From assembly GCA_934501475.1 (NCBI GenBank), contig CAKSUL010000003.1, forward strand, positions 1 to 64,000: a DNA stretch of 64,000 nucleotides. The letters are read 5' to 3'. The stretch is from an uncultured Roseovarius sp. Its GTDB lineage: Bacteria > Pseudomonadota > Alphaproteobacteria > Rhodobacterales > Rhodobacteraceae. The translations under genes and the position numbers were made by a program. Of this stretch, positions 1-9,056 are shown piece after piece (positions within the stretch are counted from its first letter, which is position 1; every line of letters starts with the position of its first letter). The notes beneath the pieces were generated by a model that saw only the letters and a program-made list of their open reading frames with translations, ran no database searches and was not told the origin of the DNA.

Positions 1-1531
1 AGCGCTCGCCATCCATGTCCCAGTTGGAGGCTGCCTTTTCGGGCATGCCGATCTTCTTGGACGTGGCATAGACGTAATTGGCGAACATCGGGATGACGAT
101 CGCGCCGGTATTCGAGACGATCGACTGAAGCTCCCAGTACATCTCCCTGCGCTTGTCCTGGTCCAGTTCCGCGCGGGCCTGTTTCAGCAATGCGTCGAAC
201 TTCTCGTCGCACCAGAAACCGTCGTTCCATTCGGCCCCGCAGGTGAAGGCGATGGAAAACGCCTGATCCTGCACCGGGCGACCGCCCCAGTAAACTGCGG
301 TGAACGGCTTTTTCATCCAGACGTCGGACCAGTAGCCATCATTCGGCTCGCGTACGACGTTGATGTCGATCCCCGCCGCCTTGGCCGAGTTCTGGTAGAG
401 CGTCGCGGCATCGACCGCACCGGCAAAGGCGGCGCCGGATGCCGAGAGGCTGACATCGAGCGAGTCGAGGCCGGCTTCCTTGAGGTAGAACTTGGCCTTG
501 TCGGGATCGTAAGTCTTCTGCTCCAGATCGGTGTTGTAGAATTGCTGGTTCCGACCGATCGGAATGTCGTTCCCGACCGAGCCGTAGCCGAACAGGATCT
601 TCTCGACCAGTTCCTTGCGGTTGATGGCGTATTTCATCGCCAGGCGCACGTTGTTGTCGTCAAAGGGCGCCTGATTGGCGGACATGGCGAAGGTGAAATG
701 CTGCGTCCCCGCGATCGAGCTGATGTGGAGATTGGGATCACGCGACAGCAGGCCGACGGTCTTGAGGTCCAGCTTGTCTACGGTGTCGACATCGCCCGAA
801 ACCATCGCAGTGGTGCGTGCGTTCTGGTCGGTGAGGACCAGCATTTCGATGCTGTCGAACCAGGCGACATCGTCGCGCCAGTGGTTTTCGTTGCGCTCAA
901 GCAACGTCGAGACGCCGGGCTTGAACGATTTGATCGTGTAGCTGCCGCAGCCATCGCCCGACTTCCAGTCGATGCCGCCGTCGGTGGCGGGCAGGATGGC
1001 CAGATGGTAATCGCTGACGATGAACGGGAAATCGGCATCGCCGCCGTCCAGCTCAAAAATGACGGTATCGTCGCCCTCGGTCTTGATGTCCTGAATCGCT
1101 GCGATGACGGGACCGGCGGCCGAGGTCGATCCTTCGCCGCGATGGAAATTGATCGAGGCAACCACGTCTTCGACAGTCACATCCTTGCCCGAATGGAAGG
1201 TCACGCCCTTGCGGATCTTGAACCGCCAGGTCTTGGCGTCTTCGGTCGCCTCCCAGCTTTCGGCGATTTCGGGGCCGATCGAGCCGTCGGCCAGCACTTC
1301 GGTCAGGTGGCCGTCCTTGGCAAAGCTGAGCGCGATCATGTAGCCGTTTTCGGTCGTGCCCGGATTGAGCGAGTCGGTCGTCTGACCATGCCCCTTGCCG
1401 ACGCGCAGATGGCCGCCGCGTTTGGGGGCTGCCATGGCGCCGCCCATCGGCAGGGATGCGGCAATCGCCGTCGCCGCGGTGGTCTTGAGAAAGCCGCGTC
1501 GATTCAGGCGGCCATTCGGTTTGAGTAACAT
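1..1531 (-). CDS. ABC transporter substrate-binding protein, family 5 (peptide/nickel type), 3' end outside window
   Basis: Reads leftward from an ATG at 1531 and is still open at base 1, so about 510 residues are visible and the C-terminus is missing. A twin-arginine signal is plain near the N-terminus (R11-R12-G-F-L-K followed by an alanine-rich hydrophobic stretch), so the protein is probably exported folded to the periplasm. The mature part has the features of family 5 extracellular solute-binding proteins (GGHLRVG start, TFHSGKDVTVEDVV, KYAINRKELVEKILFG). Such proteins capture oligopeptides, opines or other compounds for an ABC importer. It is divergent from the bet operon, which suggests but does not prove a compatible-solute or related substrate. 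Its permease genes would lie left of the window. Confidence 0.85.
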   Translation of the reverse strand, partial: MLLKPNGRLNRRGFLKTTAATAIAASLPMGGAMAAPKRGGHLRVGKGHGQTTDSLNPGTTENGYMIALSFAKDGHLTEVLADGSIGPEIAESWEATEDAKTWRFKIRKGVTFHSGKDVTVEDVVASINFHRGEGSTSAAGPVIAAIQDIKTEGDDTVIFELDGGDADFPFIVSDYHLAILPATDGGIDWKSGDGCGSYTIKSFKPGVSTLLERNENHWRDDVAWFDSIEMLVLTDQNARTTAMVSGDVDTVDKLDLKTVGLLSRDPNLHISSIAGTQHFTFAMSANQAPFDDNNVRLAMKYAINRKELVEKILFGYGSVGNDIPIGRNQQFYNTDLEQKTYDPDKAKFYLKEAGLDSLDVSLSASGAAFAGAVDAATLYQNSAKAAGIDINVVREPNDGYWSDVWMKKPFTAVYWGGRPVQDQAFSIAFTCGAEWNDGFWCDEKFDALLKQARAELDQDKRREMYWELQSIVSNTGAIVIPMFANYVYATSKKIGMPEKAASNWDMDGER

Positions 1532-1976
1532 TCAGATTCTCCCTTTGGTTGTTATGTCATTGATGCAGGCGCCCCAGCGGTCAGATCCAAGGCCGGTGCG
1601 CGATGATTATGGGTGATGTTGCCCCCGAAAGGGGCGGGCGGACAATTCGGCCCTTGGTGTCGGTCGATTTGGCCCATCTAAATCGGTGCATGCCCAAAGC
1701 TTAGTATGAGCGGGGCATAATGCGCAACCGGTTTGGTCGCTTTCAGGCATATCGTGTCGTTTTGCCTTCATCGCGCTGCACGCGCGGCGTGAACTGCCAT
1801 GTGGCGAATGGGGGGCGCGGGGCGTGGCCAATGAGGATGTCTCCGGGTTCATGGCAGGCTACAGGGGATCGGGGCGGGTTTGCAATTGCTTTTTGATTGA
1901 CTCATCAATCAAGAATAAATATCGCAAGGCGACCGGGGTGATCAGGGCATGATCGAAGCCGGATCAGGGGGTCACG
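1532..1976. other. Divergent intergenic region between solute-binding protein gene and bet operon
   Basis: This 445-base gap separates two divergent transcription units. It contains the BetI-like palindrome at 1893-1912 close to the betI start. The remainder, about 1560-1880, shows no convincing gene: an 81-codon frame on the minus strand (1607-1852) has no family resemblance or clear ribosome-binding site and I regard it as spurious. Promoters for both directions must lie here. Confidence 0.6.
1893..1912. promoter_or_regulatory. BetI-like operator palindrome
   Basis: The sequence TTGATTGA-CTCA-TCAATCAA is a perfect 8-bp inverted repeat with a 4-bp spacer. It lies 65 bases upstream of the betI start codon. 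Known BetI sites contain similar TTGATTG half sites, so autorepression of betICA relieved by choline is the likely role. It may also act on the divergent transporter gene. Confidence 0.75.
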
Positions 1977-2579
1977 ATGCCGAAACTGGGAATGGAGCCG
2001 ATCCGGCGCAATGCACTGGTCGAGGCGGCGATTCATGAAATTGGCCAGCGCGGCACACTGGAGGTGACGGTCAGCCAGATCGCCAGGCGGGCGGGCATGT
2101 CCACGGCGCTGGCGCATCACTATTTCGGCAGCAAGGAACAGATGTTTGGCGCCGCGATGCGCCATGTCCTGACGCTATACGGGGCGCAGGTGCGCGGCGC
2201 GCTGGTGATGGCGGACACGCCGCGTGCCCGGATCGAGGCGATCGTGCGCGCCAGTTTCGACACGATGAGCTTTCGCCCCGATCACATCGCCGCATGGATG
2301 AACTTCTATGTGCAGGCGCAGAAATCGGATGAGGCCGCGCGTCGGCTCAATGTCTATCAGCGGCGGTTGCGCTCGAACCTGCATCACGCGTTTCGCCAGA
2401 TCGCACCGGACAGCGCACGCACGCTGACGCGCGGCGTCGCGGCGATGATCGACGGGTTGTATATCCGCCACGCCCTCGGCGCAGGCGGCCTGCGCCCCGA
2501 GGCGTCGATCTCCGTGTTGATGCATTACATTGACCTTGGTCTTCAAGAGGCTGTTATAAAAGAGGAAAGAACTGAATGA
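1977..2579 (+). CDS. betI: TetR-family choline-responsive repressor BetI
   Basis: A 200-residue TetR-family regulator. The N-terminal helix-turn-helix lies at about residues 10-55 and includes QIARRAGMSTALAHHYFGSKE, the recognition-helix pattern of BetI proteins. The remaining helical domain would bind choline. Its stop overlaps the betC start by 4 bases (ATGA), so the two are translated in coupling. Together with the palindrome upstream and the choline genes downstream, the BetI assignment is strong. BetI represses the glycine betaine synthesis genes and is released by choline. No other TetR subgroup fits the context as well. Confidence 0.9.
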   Translation: MPKLGMEPIRRNALVEAAIHEIGQRGTLEVTVSQIARRAGMSTALAHHYFGSKEQMFGAAMRHVLTLYGAQVRGALVMADTPRARIEAIVRASFDTMSFRPDHIAAWMNFYVQAQKSDEAARRLNVYQRRLRSNLHHAFRQIAPDSARTLTRGVAAMIDGLYIRHALGAGGLRPEASISVLMHYIDLGLQEAVIKEERTE

Positions 2580-4084
2580 GCCAGCCCAACATTCTTGTGC
2601 TGATGGTGGATCAGTTGACCGGGACGCTGTTCCCGGATGGCCCCGCCGAATGGCTGCACGCGCCCAACCTGCGCAAGCTGGCGGCGCGCTCGACCCGGTT
2701 TGCCAATGCCTACACGGCCAGCCCGCTCTGTGCGCCGGGGCGGGCGTCGTTCATGTCGGGCCTGTTGCCGTCGCGCAGCCGGGTCTATGACAACGCGGCC
2801 GAGTTCGCCGCCGATATTCCCACCTATGCGCATCACCTGCGCCGGGCGGGCTATCAGACCTGCCTGTCGGGCAAGATGCATTTCGTCGGCCCCGATCAGA
2901 TGCACGGGTTCGAGGAGCGCCTGACCACCGACATCTATCCGGCCGATTTCGGCTGGACCCCGGATTATCGCAAACCCGGTGAGCGGATCGAATGGTGGTA
3001 TCACAACATGGGCAGCGTGACCGGCGCGGGCGTCGCCGAAATCACCAACCAGATGGAATATGACGATGAGGTGGCCTATCACGCCAACCGCAAGCTCTAT
3101 GATCTCGCGCGCGGCCATGATGCGCGGCCCTGGTGCCTGACGGTCAGCTTCACCCATCCGCATGACCCCTACGTGGCCCGGCGTAAATACTGGGATCTTT
3201 ACGAGGATTGCGCGCATCTGCTGCCCGAGGTGGCGGCGCTGGATTACGACGATCACGATGCCCATTCCAGGCGCATCTTCGACGCCAATGACTGGCGCAG
3301 TTTTGACATAACGGACGATCATATCCGCCGGGCGCGGCGCGCCTATTTCGCCAATATCAGCTATATCGACGACAAGATCGGCGAACTGATGCAGACCCTA
3401 GAGGATACCCGCCAGGAGGCGATCATCCTGTTCGTGTCCGATCATGGCGACATGCTGGGCGAGAGGGGGCTGTGGTTCAAGATGTCGTTCCTTGAGGGGT
3501 CATCGCGCGTGCCGCTGATGATTGCCGCGCCCGGCATGGCGCCGGGATTGGTCAGCGATCCGGTCAGCACGATAGATGTCTGCCCGACCCTGTGTGACCT
3601 GGCCGGGGTCAGCATGGCCGAGATCGCCCCCTGGCTGGCCGGCGAAAGCCTGCGCCATCTGGGGCAGGGTGGAACGCGCGCGGCGCCGGTCGCGATGGAA
3701 TACGCCGCCGAGGCATCCTATGCGCCGCTGGTGTCGTTGCGCGCCGGGCGCTGGAAATTCAACCGCTGCGCGCTGGACCCCGATCAGCTGTTCGATCTTG
3801 AGGCCGATCCGCATGAGTTGACCAACCTTGCCACCGATCCCGCCCATGCTGAGGCCTTGGCCCGGATGCAGGCCATGGCCGCCGAACGTTGGGATCTGGA
3901 GGCCTTTGACGCGGCGGTGCGCGAAAGTCAGGCGCGCCGCTGGGTGGTTTACGCCGCCCTGCGCAAGGGTGGCTATTACCCGTGGGATTACCAGCCGCTT
4001 CAGCGCGCGTCCGAGCGTTATATGCGCAACCACATGGATCTGAATGTGGTCGAGGAAAACCAGAGATATCCGCGCGGCGAATGA
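2576..4084 (+). CDS. betC: Choline-sulfatase
   Basis: A 502-residue type I sulfatase that hydrolyses choline-O-sulfate to choline and sulfate in the cytoplasm; no signal peptide is present. The sulfatase signature C52-A-P-G-R56 follows the metal-binding N-terminal strand (LVLMVDQ, with D12), and C52 would be converted to formylglycine by a maturase not seen in this window. The later [13 protein letters not shown] stretch carries further metal ligands. The length matches BetC of rhizobia and roseobacters. It overlaps betI by 4 bases and precedes betA, as expected for a pathway that feeds sulfated choline into betaine production while releasing sulfate. Confidence 0.93.
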   Translation: MSQPNILVLMVDQLTGTLFPDGPAEWLHAPNLRKLAARSTRFANAYTASPLCAPGRASFMSGLLPSRSRVYDNAAEFAADIPTYAHHLRRAGYQTCLSGKMHFVGPDQMHGFEERLTTDIYPADFGWTPDYRKPGERIEWWYHNMGSVTGAGVAEITNQMEYDDEVAYHANRKLYDLARGHDARPWCLTVSFTHPHDPYVARRKYWDLYEDCAHLLPEVAALDYDDHDAHSRRIFDANDWRSFDITDDHIRRARRAYFANISYIDDKIGELMQTLEDTRQEAIILFVSDHGDMLGERGLWFKMSFLEGSSRVPLMIAAPGMAPGLVSDPVSTIDVCPTLCDLAGVSMAEIAPWLAGESLRHLGQGGTRAAPVAMEYAAEASYAPLVSLRAGRWKFNRCALDPDQLFDLEADPHELTNLATDPAHAEALARMQAMAAERWDLEAFDAAVRESQARRWVVYAALRKGGYYPWDYQPLQRASERYMRNHMDLNVVEENQRYPRGE

Positions 4085-4133
4085 GCGCGGCACCGCCGGT
4101 CCGCCCGCCAGTATCACCCCCAGAGAGGAAGAC

Positions 4134-5792
4134 ATGGAAGCAGATTTCGTAATCGTGGGCGCGGGCAGCGCGGGCTGTGCGATGGCCTACAGGCTGGCCG
4201 AGGCCGGTCAGTCGGTTCTGGTGGTGGAACATGGCGGCTCTGATGCGGGCCCGTTCATCCAGATGCCCGGTGCGCTGAGCTATCCGATGAACATGAAAAC
4301 CTATGACTGGGGCTATAGCACCGAACCCGAGCCGCATCTGGGCGGGCGCCGTCTGGCCTGTCCGCGCGGCAAGGTGATCGGGGGATCATCGTCGATCAAC
4401 GGCATGGTCTATGTGCGCGGCCATGCGCGCGATTTTGACCATTGGCGCGATCAGGGGGCCAGGGGCTGGGGCTTTGCCGATGTGCTGCCCTATTTCAAGC
4501 GCATGGAAAACTGGCATGATGGCGGGCATGGCGGCGATGCGGCATGGCGCGGCCATGACGGGCCGCTGCATGTGACGCGCGGGACGCGCCGAAACCCGCT
4601 CCATCACGCGTTCGTCGAGGCGGGGCGTCAGGCGGGCTATGAGACGACCTTTGATTACAACGGTGAGAAACAAGAGGGTTTCGGCCCTATGGAACAGACC
4701 GTCTGGAAGGGGCGGCGCTGGTCGGCGGCCAACGCCTATCTGCGCCCGGCACTGGCGCGCGACAATTGCGATCTTCTGCGTGGTTTCGTGCGCAAGGTGG
4801 TGATCACGCAGGGGCGCGCGACCGGGGTCGAGGTTCTGATGAAGGGCCGGGTGCAGGTGGTCCGCGCCCGCCGCGAAGTGATCCTGGCGGCCTCGTCCAT
4901 CAACTCGCCCAAATTGCTGATGCTGTCGGGGATCGGCCCCGGCGCGCATCTGCGCGGGCATGGCATCGAGGTGATCGCCGATCGCCCCGGCGTGGGGCAG
5001 AACCTTCAGGACCATCTTGAGCTATATATCCAGATGGCGGCCAGCCAGCCCATTACCCTCTACAAATACTGGAACCTCTTCGGCAAGGCGCGGGTGGGCG
5101 CGCAGTGGTTGCTGAGCAAATCCGGGCTGGGCGCGTCCAACCAGTTTGAATCCGCCGCCTTCCTGCGCTCAGACAAGGGGGTGGATTACCCGGATGTGCA
5201 GTATCATTTCCTGCCGATGGCGATCCGCTATGACGGCAAGGCCGCGGCCGAGGGGCATGGCTTTCAGGCGCATGTGGGGCCGATGCGATCCGCCTCGCGC
5301 GGGGCGGTCACCCTGCGCAGCGCCGACCCGGATGCGCCGCCAAGGATCCTGTTCAACTACATGAGCCAGGACAGCGACTGGGCCGATTTTCGCAAATGTA
5401 TCCGCATGACCCGTGAGATTTTCGCGCAACCGGCCTTTGCACCTTTCGTGAAACACGAAATTCAGCCCGGCAGTGCGCTGCAAAGCGATGATGAGTTGAA
5501 TGGGTTTATCCGCGACCATGTCGAAAGTGCGTATCACCCCTGCGGCACCTGCCGGATGGGGCGCGCGGATGATCCGGGCGCGGTGGTCGACCCGGAGGGA
5601 AGGGTGATCGGCGTCAGCGCCCTGCGCGTGGCCGACAGCAGCCTGTTCCCGCGCATCACCAATGGCAACCTCAACGCGCCGTCGATCATGGTGGGCGAGA
5701 AGATCTCGGATGCGGTGCTGGGGCGCGCGCCGCTTGCGCCGCTCAATGATCGCCCGTGGAGCCATCCCGATTGGCAGACAGCGCAGCGCTGA
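4134..5792 (+). CDS. betA: Choline dehydrogenase (GMC oxidoreductase)
   Basis: A 552-residue FAD-dependent GMC oxidoreductase. The Rossmann motif is at the N-terminus (G9-A-G11-S-A-G14), followed by the GMC signature [13 protein letters not shown]. Near the C-terminus the catalytic [11 protein letters not shown] and [14 protein letters not shown] segments are intact. BetA oxidises choline to betaine aldehyde and passes electrons to the respiratory chain. I chose the ATG at 4134 because AGAGGAAG precedes it; the frame is open further upstream, overlapping betC. The gene follows betC by about 50 bases. The partner aldehyde dehydrogenase betB, normally between betC and betA in this operon type, is not present in the window. 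Confidence 0.92.
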   Translation: MEADFVIVGAGSAGCAMAYRLAEAGQSVLVVEHGGSDAGPFIQMPGALSYPMNMKTYDWGYSTEPEPHLGGRRLACPRGKVIGGSSSINGMVYVRGHARDFDHWRDQGARGWGFADVLPYFKRMENWHDGGHGGDAAWRGHDGPLHVTRGTRRNPLHHAFVEAGRQAGYETTFDYNGEKQEGFGPMEQTVWKGRRWSAANAYLRPALARDNCDLLRGFVRKVVITQGRATGVEVLMKGRVQVVRARREVILAASSINSPKLLMLSGIGPGAHLRGHGIEVIADRPGVGQNLQDHLELYIQMAASQPITLYKYWNLFGKARVGAQWLLSKSGLGASNQFESAAFLRSDKGVDYPDVQYHFLPMAIRYDGKAAAEGHGFQAHVGPMRSASRGAVTLRSADPDAPPRILFNYMSQDSDWADFRKCIRMTREIFAQPAFAPFVKHEIQPGSALQSDDELNGFIRDHVESAYHPCGTCRMGRADDPGAVVDPEGRVIGVSALRVADSSLFPRITNGNLNAPSIMVGEKISDAVLGRAPLAPLNDRPWSHPDWQTAQR

Positions 5793-5806
5793 CATCATCC
5801 GCAGGT

Positions 5807-5820
5807 TTGATCCGGATCAA
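5807..5820. promoter_or_regulatory. FNR/FnrL-type box
   Basis: TTGATCCGGATCAA matches the FNR consensus TTGAT-N4-ATCAA at every defined position and is palindromic through the spacer, extending to TTTGATCCGGATCAAA. It lies 61 bases upstream of the DUF465 start, a spacing compatible with oxygen-responsive activation. Confidence 0.75.
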
Positions 5821-5880
5821 AGCCAGGCGCATCCGCCCTGCCTACTGTCAGGTGAAACTTAACGCGCAAGAGGTCCATAC

Positions 5881-6117
5881 ATGACACATATCCCCCATCA
5901 ACTGCATGACGAATTCCCCGAACACGCAGCCAGGATTGCCGAACTCAAGGGCAAAGACGCCCATTTCACCCGCCTTGCCGAGCAATATCACGAGATCAAC
6001 CGCGCCGTTCACCGCGCCGAAACCAATGTCGAGCCGGTGGAGGATCTGACCGAGGTCGAGATGCGCAAGAAGCGCGGCGCCCTCAAGGACGAGCTTTACC
6101 GCATGCTGACCGCCTGA
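5881..6117 (+). CDS. DUF465 (YdcH-like) small protein
   Basis: A 78-residue acidic, helical protein of the DUF465/YdcH type. The pattern is LKGKDAHFTRLAEQYHEINR followed by a second helix ending in KKRGALKDELYRML, predicting a short helical hairpin. The family is widespread in Proteobacteria and its biochemical function is not established. It stands alone with a perfect FNR box 61 bases before its start, so low-oxygen control is likely here. It is convergent with pccR and separated from it by a strong hairpin. Confidence 0.85.
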   Translation: MTHIPHQLHDEFPEHAARIAELKGKDAHFTRLAEQYHEINRAVHRAETNVEPVEDLTEVEMRKKRGALKDELYRMLTA

Positions 6118-6124
6118 ACCACAC

Positions 6125-6159
6125 CGCTGCGCCCGACATCATCCGTGTCGGGCACAGCG
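6125..6159. terminator. Hairpin between convergent genes, candidate bidirectional terminator
   Basis: CGCTG and GCCCGAC on the left pair with GTCGGGC and CAGCG on the right around a 9-base loop. The hairpin sits between the convergent DUF465 and pccR genes. There is no T tract, so it may act with Rho or only stabilise transcript ends. Confidence 0.5.
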
Positions 6160-6178
6160 CAGGGCACCAGCCCCCCCG

Positions 6179-7576
6179 TCAGGCGACGTCATAGGGCAGC
6201 AATCCGCGCTCATCGGGGTCGATGGCAAGGCGGCGTTCCAGCGGCGGGATCGAGCGTTGGTGGCAATTGATGCGCTCGCAGATCCGGCAGGAAATGCCGA
6301 TCGGCTCGAACGCGGCAGGGTTGGAGAGGTCCAGATTGTCGGCATAGACCAGCGCGGGCGCATGTTTCACCTCACAGCCCAGGGCGATGGCGAAACGGCG
6401 CACCGGCGCGCCGAATGATCCGCCCGGTTTCGAGACATCCCGCGCCAGATTGACATAGCGCACCCCGTCCGGCGTTTCGGCCAGTTGGCGCAGGAACCGG
6501 CCCGGCGTTTCAAACGCGCGATGCACGTTCCACAGCGGACAGGCCCCGCCATAGCGCGCGAATTGCATCAGCGTGGCCGAATGCCGCTTGGTGATGGTGC
6601 CGGCCTGATCGACGCGCACGAAAAAGAACGGAATCCCCTTGGCTCCGGGGCGTTGCAGCGTCGAGAGACGATGCGCCACCTGTTCGATCGAGGCCCCGAA
6701 CCGGTTGGCGAGGATCTCGAGATCATGGCGGCAGTCGCGCGCTTCGCGCTGAAAGCGCTGATAGGGCATCAACGCCGCGCCGGCATAGTAATTGGCCAGA
6801 CCGATCTTGGCGATGGCGCGGGCCTCGTCCGACTGGAACCGCGCCAGATCCAGCGTCGCCTCAAGCAGTTGATCCTGCGTCAGCAGCGCCAGTTGCAACA
6901 GCGCCTGAAAGCTGCGGGTTTCGGGCGCGGCGCGCGCTGACAGATAGAGCACGCCATTGCCCCGATCGAGGCGGCGCAGCTTGTCGCTGTCGCTCAGCGC
7001 GACGGAAATCCCGATGCCGGACAGGCGGGCGAGGGTGCGTTCATAAATCGACTGGCGCGCATCGCCCGTGGTGCCAAAGCGTTCGGCGGCGCGGTCCACG
7101 GCGTCGATGTAATTGTCGCAGTAGTGAAAGAAATCGCGCACCTCGTTCCAGGGGCTCTGCTGGGTCTGGGCATCGTCGCGGCCCAACGCCTCATCCAGCG
7201 AGGCCAGCCTCTCGTGAGTCTGGCGATAGGCGGCGTGCAGCTCCAGAAAGGCGCGCGCCAGCGCGGGGGCATTGGCGGCCGTCAGGCGCAGATCGGCCAC
7301 GGGGGGCGTGTCGGAAAACACCGGATCTGCCAGCGCCTCGCGCATGTCCGACACCATGCGTTCGGCATCGCCCGAGCCCAGTTCGGTGACGTCAAAGCCG
7401 AATTCCTGCGCCAGCGCCAGAACCACCGTCGTGCTGACGGGACGGTTGTTGTTCTCCATCTGGTTCAGATAGGGCAGGGACACGCCCAGCCGCGCGGCAA
7501 AATCCTTTTGGGTGAGGCCAAGGCGCGTGCGCGTTTCGCGCAGCTTGGCCCCGGCATAGAGCTTTCTGGTGGCCAT
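6179..7576 (-). CDS. pccR: Short-chain fatty acyl-CoA transcriptional regulator (PccR type)
   Basis: A 465-residue regulator with an N-terminal XRE-type helix-turn-helix (about residues 9-62, RLGLTQKDFAARLGVSLPYLNQ), a central ImmA/IrrE-like region and a C-terminal domain with the cluster C430-x2-C433-x4-C438. This is the architecture of the short-chain fatty acyl regulator family, whose Rhodobacter member PccR controls propionyl-CoA carboxylase genes and binds TTTGCAAA-type boxes. The ATG at 7576 starts the conserved MATRKLYAGAKLRE; the frame stays open upstream but there overlaps the MFS gene. Boxes matching the known site occur just upstream of this start and before pccB, which supports autoregulation and control of the cluster. 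Confidence 0.9.
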   Translation of the reverse strand: MATRKLYAGAKLRETRTRLGLTQKDFAARLGVSLPYLNQMENNNRPVSTTVVLALAQEFGFDVTELGSGDAERMVSDMREALADPVFSDTPPVADLRLTAANAPALARAFLELHAAYRQTHERLASLDEALGRDDAQTQQSPWNEVRDFFHYCDNYIDAVDRAAERFGTTGDARQSIYERTLARLSGIGISVALSDSDKLRRLDRGNGVLYLSARAAPETRSFQALLQLALLTQDQLLEATLDLARFQSDEARAIAKIGLANYYAGAALMPYQRFQREARDCRHDLEILANRFGASIEQVAHRLSTLQRPGAKGIPFFFVRVDQAGTITKRHSATLMQFARYGGACPLWNVHRAFETPGRFLRQLAETPDGVRYVNLARDVSKPGGSFGAPVRRFAIALGCEVKHAPALVYADNLDLSNPAAFEPIGISCRICERINCHQRSIPPLERRLAIDPDERGLLPYDVA

Positions 7577-7588
7577 GAGGTCTCCGGC

Positions 7589-7626
7589 TTTGCAGCTTTG
7601 CTTTGGGGGCAGGTTAGGTTTGCAAA
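7589..7626. promoter_or_regulatory. PccR-type boxes upstream of pccR
   Basis: A perfect TTTGCAAA at 7619-7626 is preceded by TTTGCAG at 7589-7595 and TTTGC at 7597-7601. They lie 13-50 bases upstream of the pccR start codon (which reads leftward), the position expected for autoregulation. Confidence 0.65.
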
Positions 7627-7665
7627 GCGATCTGCGCAAGATGCCTGCATGTGCGCCGCGTCGCG

Positions 7666-8889
7666 TCAGGACATGCTCATCCGCATCCGGCGTTCGCGCC
7701 GCATCACCAGCAGGATCGCCACCACCGCCATCAGCGCAGTGATCAGCATGATCCAGAGCAGCGGAAACGCCCCGCTGCCGGGCGTCAGCAAGGCACCCGC
7801 CAGCGCCGACAGTGCCGCCCCGATCCCGATCATCAGCGCCCCCGACAGCCCGCTGGCCGTGCCCGCCAGATGCGGGCGCACCGACAGTGCCCCGGCGGTC
7901 GCATTCGGGATCGCCATGCCATTTCCCAGCCCCATCAGCGTCATCAACCCGAAAAAGCTGAGCGCGGTGCCGAGCCCGGCATAAAACAGCAACAGGTTCA
8001 GCAGGATTCCCCCCGCATTGATCAGCGTGCCCCAATACACCATGCGGTTGACCCCGATCCGCACCGAATAGCGCCCCGAGAGGAAATTCCCCGCGAAATA
8101 CCCGATCGCGGGCGCGCCGAAATAGAGGCCCAGTTCAGCCGAATCCAGCGCGAACACATGATCCCCGACATAGGGCGCGCCCCCCAGATAGGCAAAGAAC
8201 GCCCCCGAACACAGGCCCGACGCCGCCGCATAGCCCCAGAACCGGGGCGAGCGGAACAATACCGGGTATTCGCGAAACTGCTGGGCCAGTGAAAATTCGC
8301 TTTTGGCGGCGGTCTCGCCCAGATCGGTCCAGGTCAACCACAGCACCGCGCCCCCCAGGACGAACAACAGCCAGAACGACGATTGCCACCCGAATGCCTG
8401 ATCCAGCACGCCGCCGACCGCGGGGCCCAGCATCGGAACCACGGCCATGCCCATGGTGACATAACCGATCATGCTTGCGGCCTGATTTTGCGGAACGATG
8501 TCGCGCACGATGGCGCGGCTCAGCACCATGGCGGCGACGATGGCGGCCTGAATCATGCGAAAGGTCAGGAACACCCAGACATTGCCGGACAGCGCACAGC
8601 CCAGTGTCGCCAGCAGGAAAATGATCAGCCCGCCCAGAATGATCGGCCTGCGGCCGAACTTGTCCGACAGCGGCCCGATAAAGACCTGAAACACCGCGTT
8701 GACCGCCAGATAGAGCGCGACAGACAACTGCACCAGCCGGTAATCCGCCTCAAGATACTCGGCCATGCCGGGCAGGCTGGGCAGGAAGATGTTCATCGCC
8801 AGCGCCGACAGCCCCGCAAGCAGGATCAGCGTCGCGATATGTGGCGGGGTGGTGCGGTCCAGAAAGCGGGCTTTGGGCGGGGTGTTCAT
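7666..8889 (-). CDS. MFS transporter, Bcr/CflA drug-resistance type
   Basis: A 407-residue integral membrane protein with about 12 hydrophobic segments and the MFS motif GPLSDKFGRRP at residues 72-82. The overall pattern (early LPSLPGMAEYL, then motif A) is that of Bcr/CflA multidrug exporters, proton antiporters in the inner membrane. I chose the ATG at 8889 rather than an in-frame TTG at 8919, which falls inside a TTTGCAAA-like box. The gene sits between pccR and pccB, reads with pccR, and shares the box-rich divergent promoter with pccB. That suggests propionate-responsive control; the true substrate is unknown and could be an organic acid. Confidence 0.85.
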   Translation of the reverse strand: MNTPPKARFLDRTTPPHIATLILLAGLSALAMNIFLPSLPGMAEYLEADYRLVQLSVALYLAVNAVFQVFIGPLSDKFGRRPIILGGLIIFLLATLGCALSGNVWVFLTFRMIQAAIVAAMVLSRAIVRDIVPQNQAASMIGYVTMGMAVVPMLGPAVGGVLDQAFGWQSSFWLLFVLGGAVLWLTWTDLGETAAKSEFSLAQQFREYPVLFRSPRFWGYAAASGLCSGAFFAYLGGAPYVGDHVFALDSAELGLYFGAPAIGYFAGNFLSGRYSVRIGVNRMVYWGTLINAGGILLNLLLFYAGLGTALSFFGLMTLMGLGNGMAIPNATAGALSVRPHLAGTASGLSGALMIGIGAALSALAGALLTPGSGAFPLLWIMLITALMAVVAILLVMRRERRMRMSMS

Positions 8890-8912
8890 ATTGCTATGGC
8901 TAGGCTCGGCGA

Positions 8913-8993
8913 TCTGCAAAGTCCATCACGCTCGGCCATATATTCAATTTTGCAGATTTGCGGCGTTAGCTTTGCAGGTCTTTGCAAATTTGC
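8913..8993. promoter_or_regulatory. Cluster of PccR-type boxes before pccB and the MFS gene
   Basis: Six related elements lie within 81 bases: TCTGCAAA 8913-8920, TTTGCAG 8949-8955, TTTGC 8957-8961, TTTGCAG 8971-8977, a perfect TTTGCAAA 8981-8988, and TTTGC 8989-8993. The cluster lies between the divergent MFS gene and pccB and matches the known PccR recognition element of Rhodobacter. Confidence 0.75.
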
Positions 8994-9056
8994 CGAAAAC
9001 CGCTTTGGCCTGCGCCGGTTTTGCGGGTAGAACAGCGCAAACGCAAGGGGACAACC

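Noticed and set aside
542-1528. 328-codon open frame on the plus strand opposite the solute-binding protein gene
   Set aside because: It is a mirror frame of a high-GC gene. The minus strand encodes a complete N-terminus with Tat signal and family motifs, while the plus frame has no recognisable domain.
1607-1852. 81-codon minus-strand frame in the bet intergenic region
   Set aside because: No ribosome-binding site, no similarity that I can see, and its place is a divergent promoter region.
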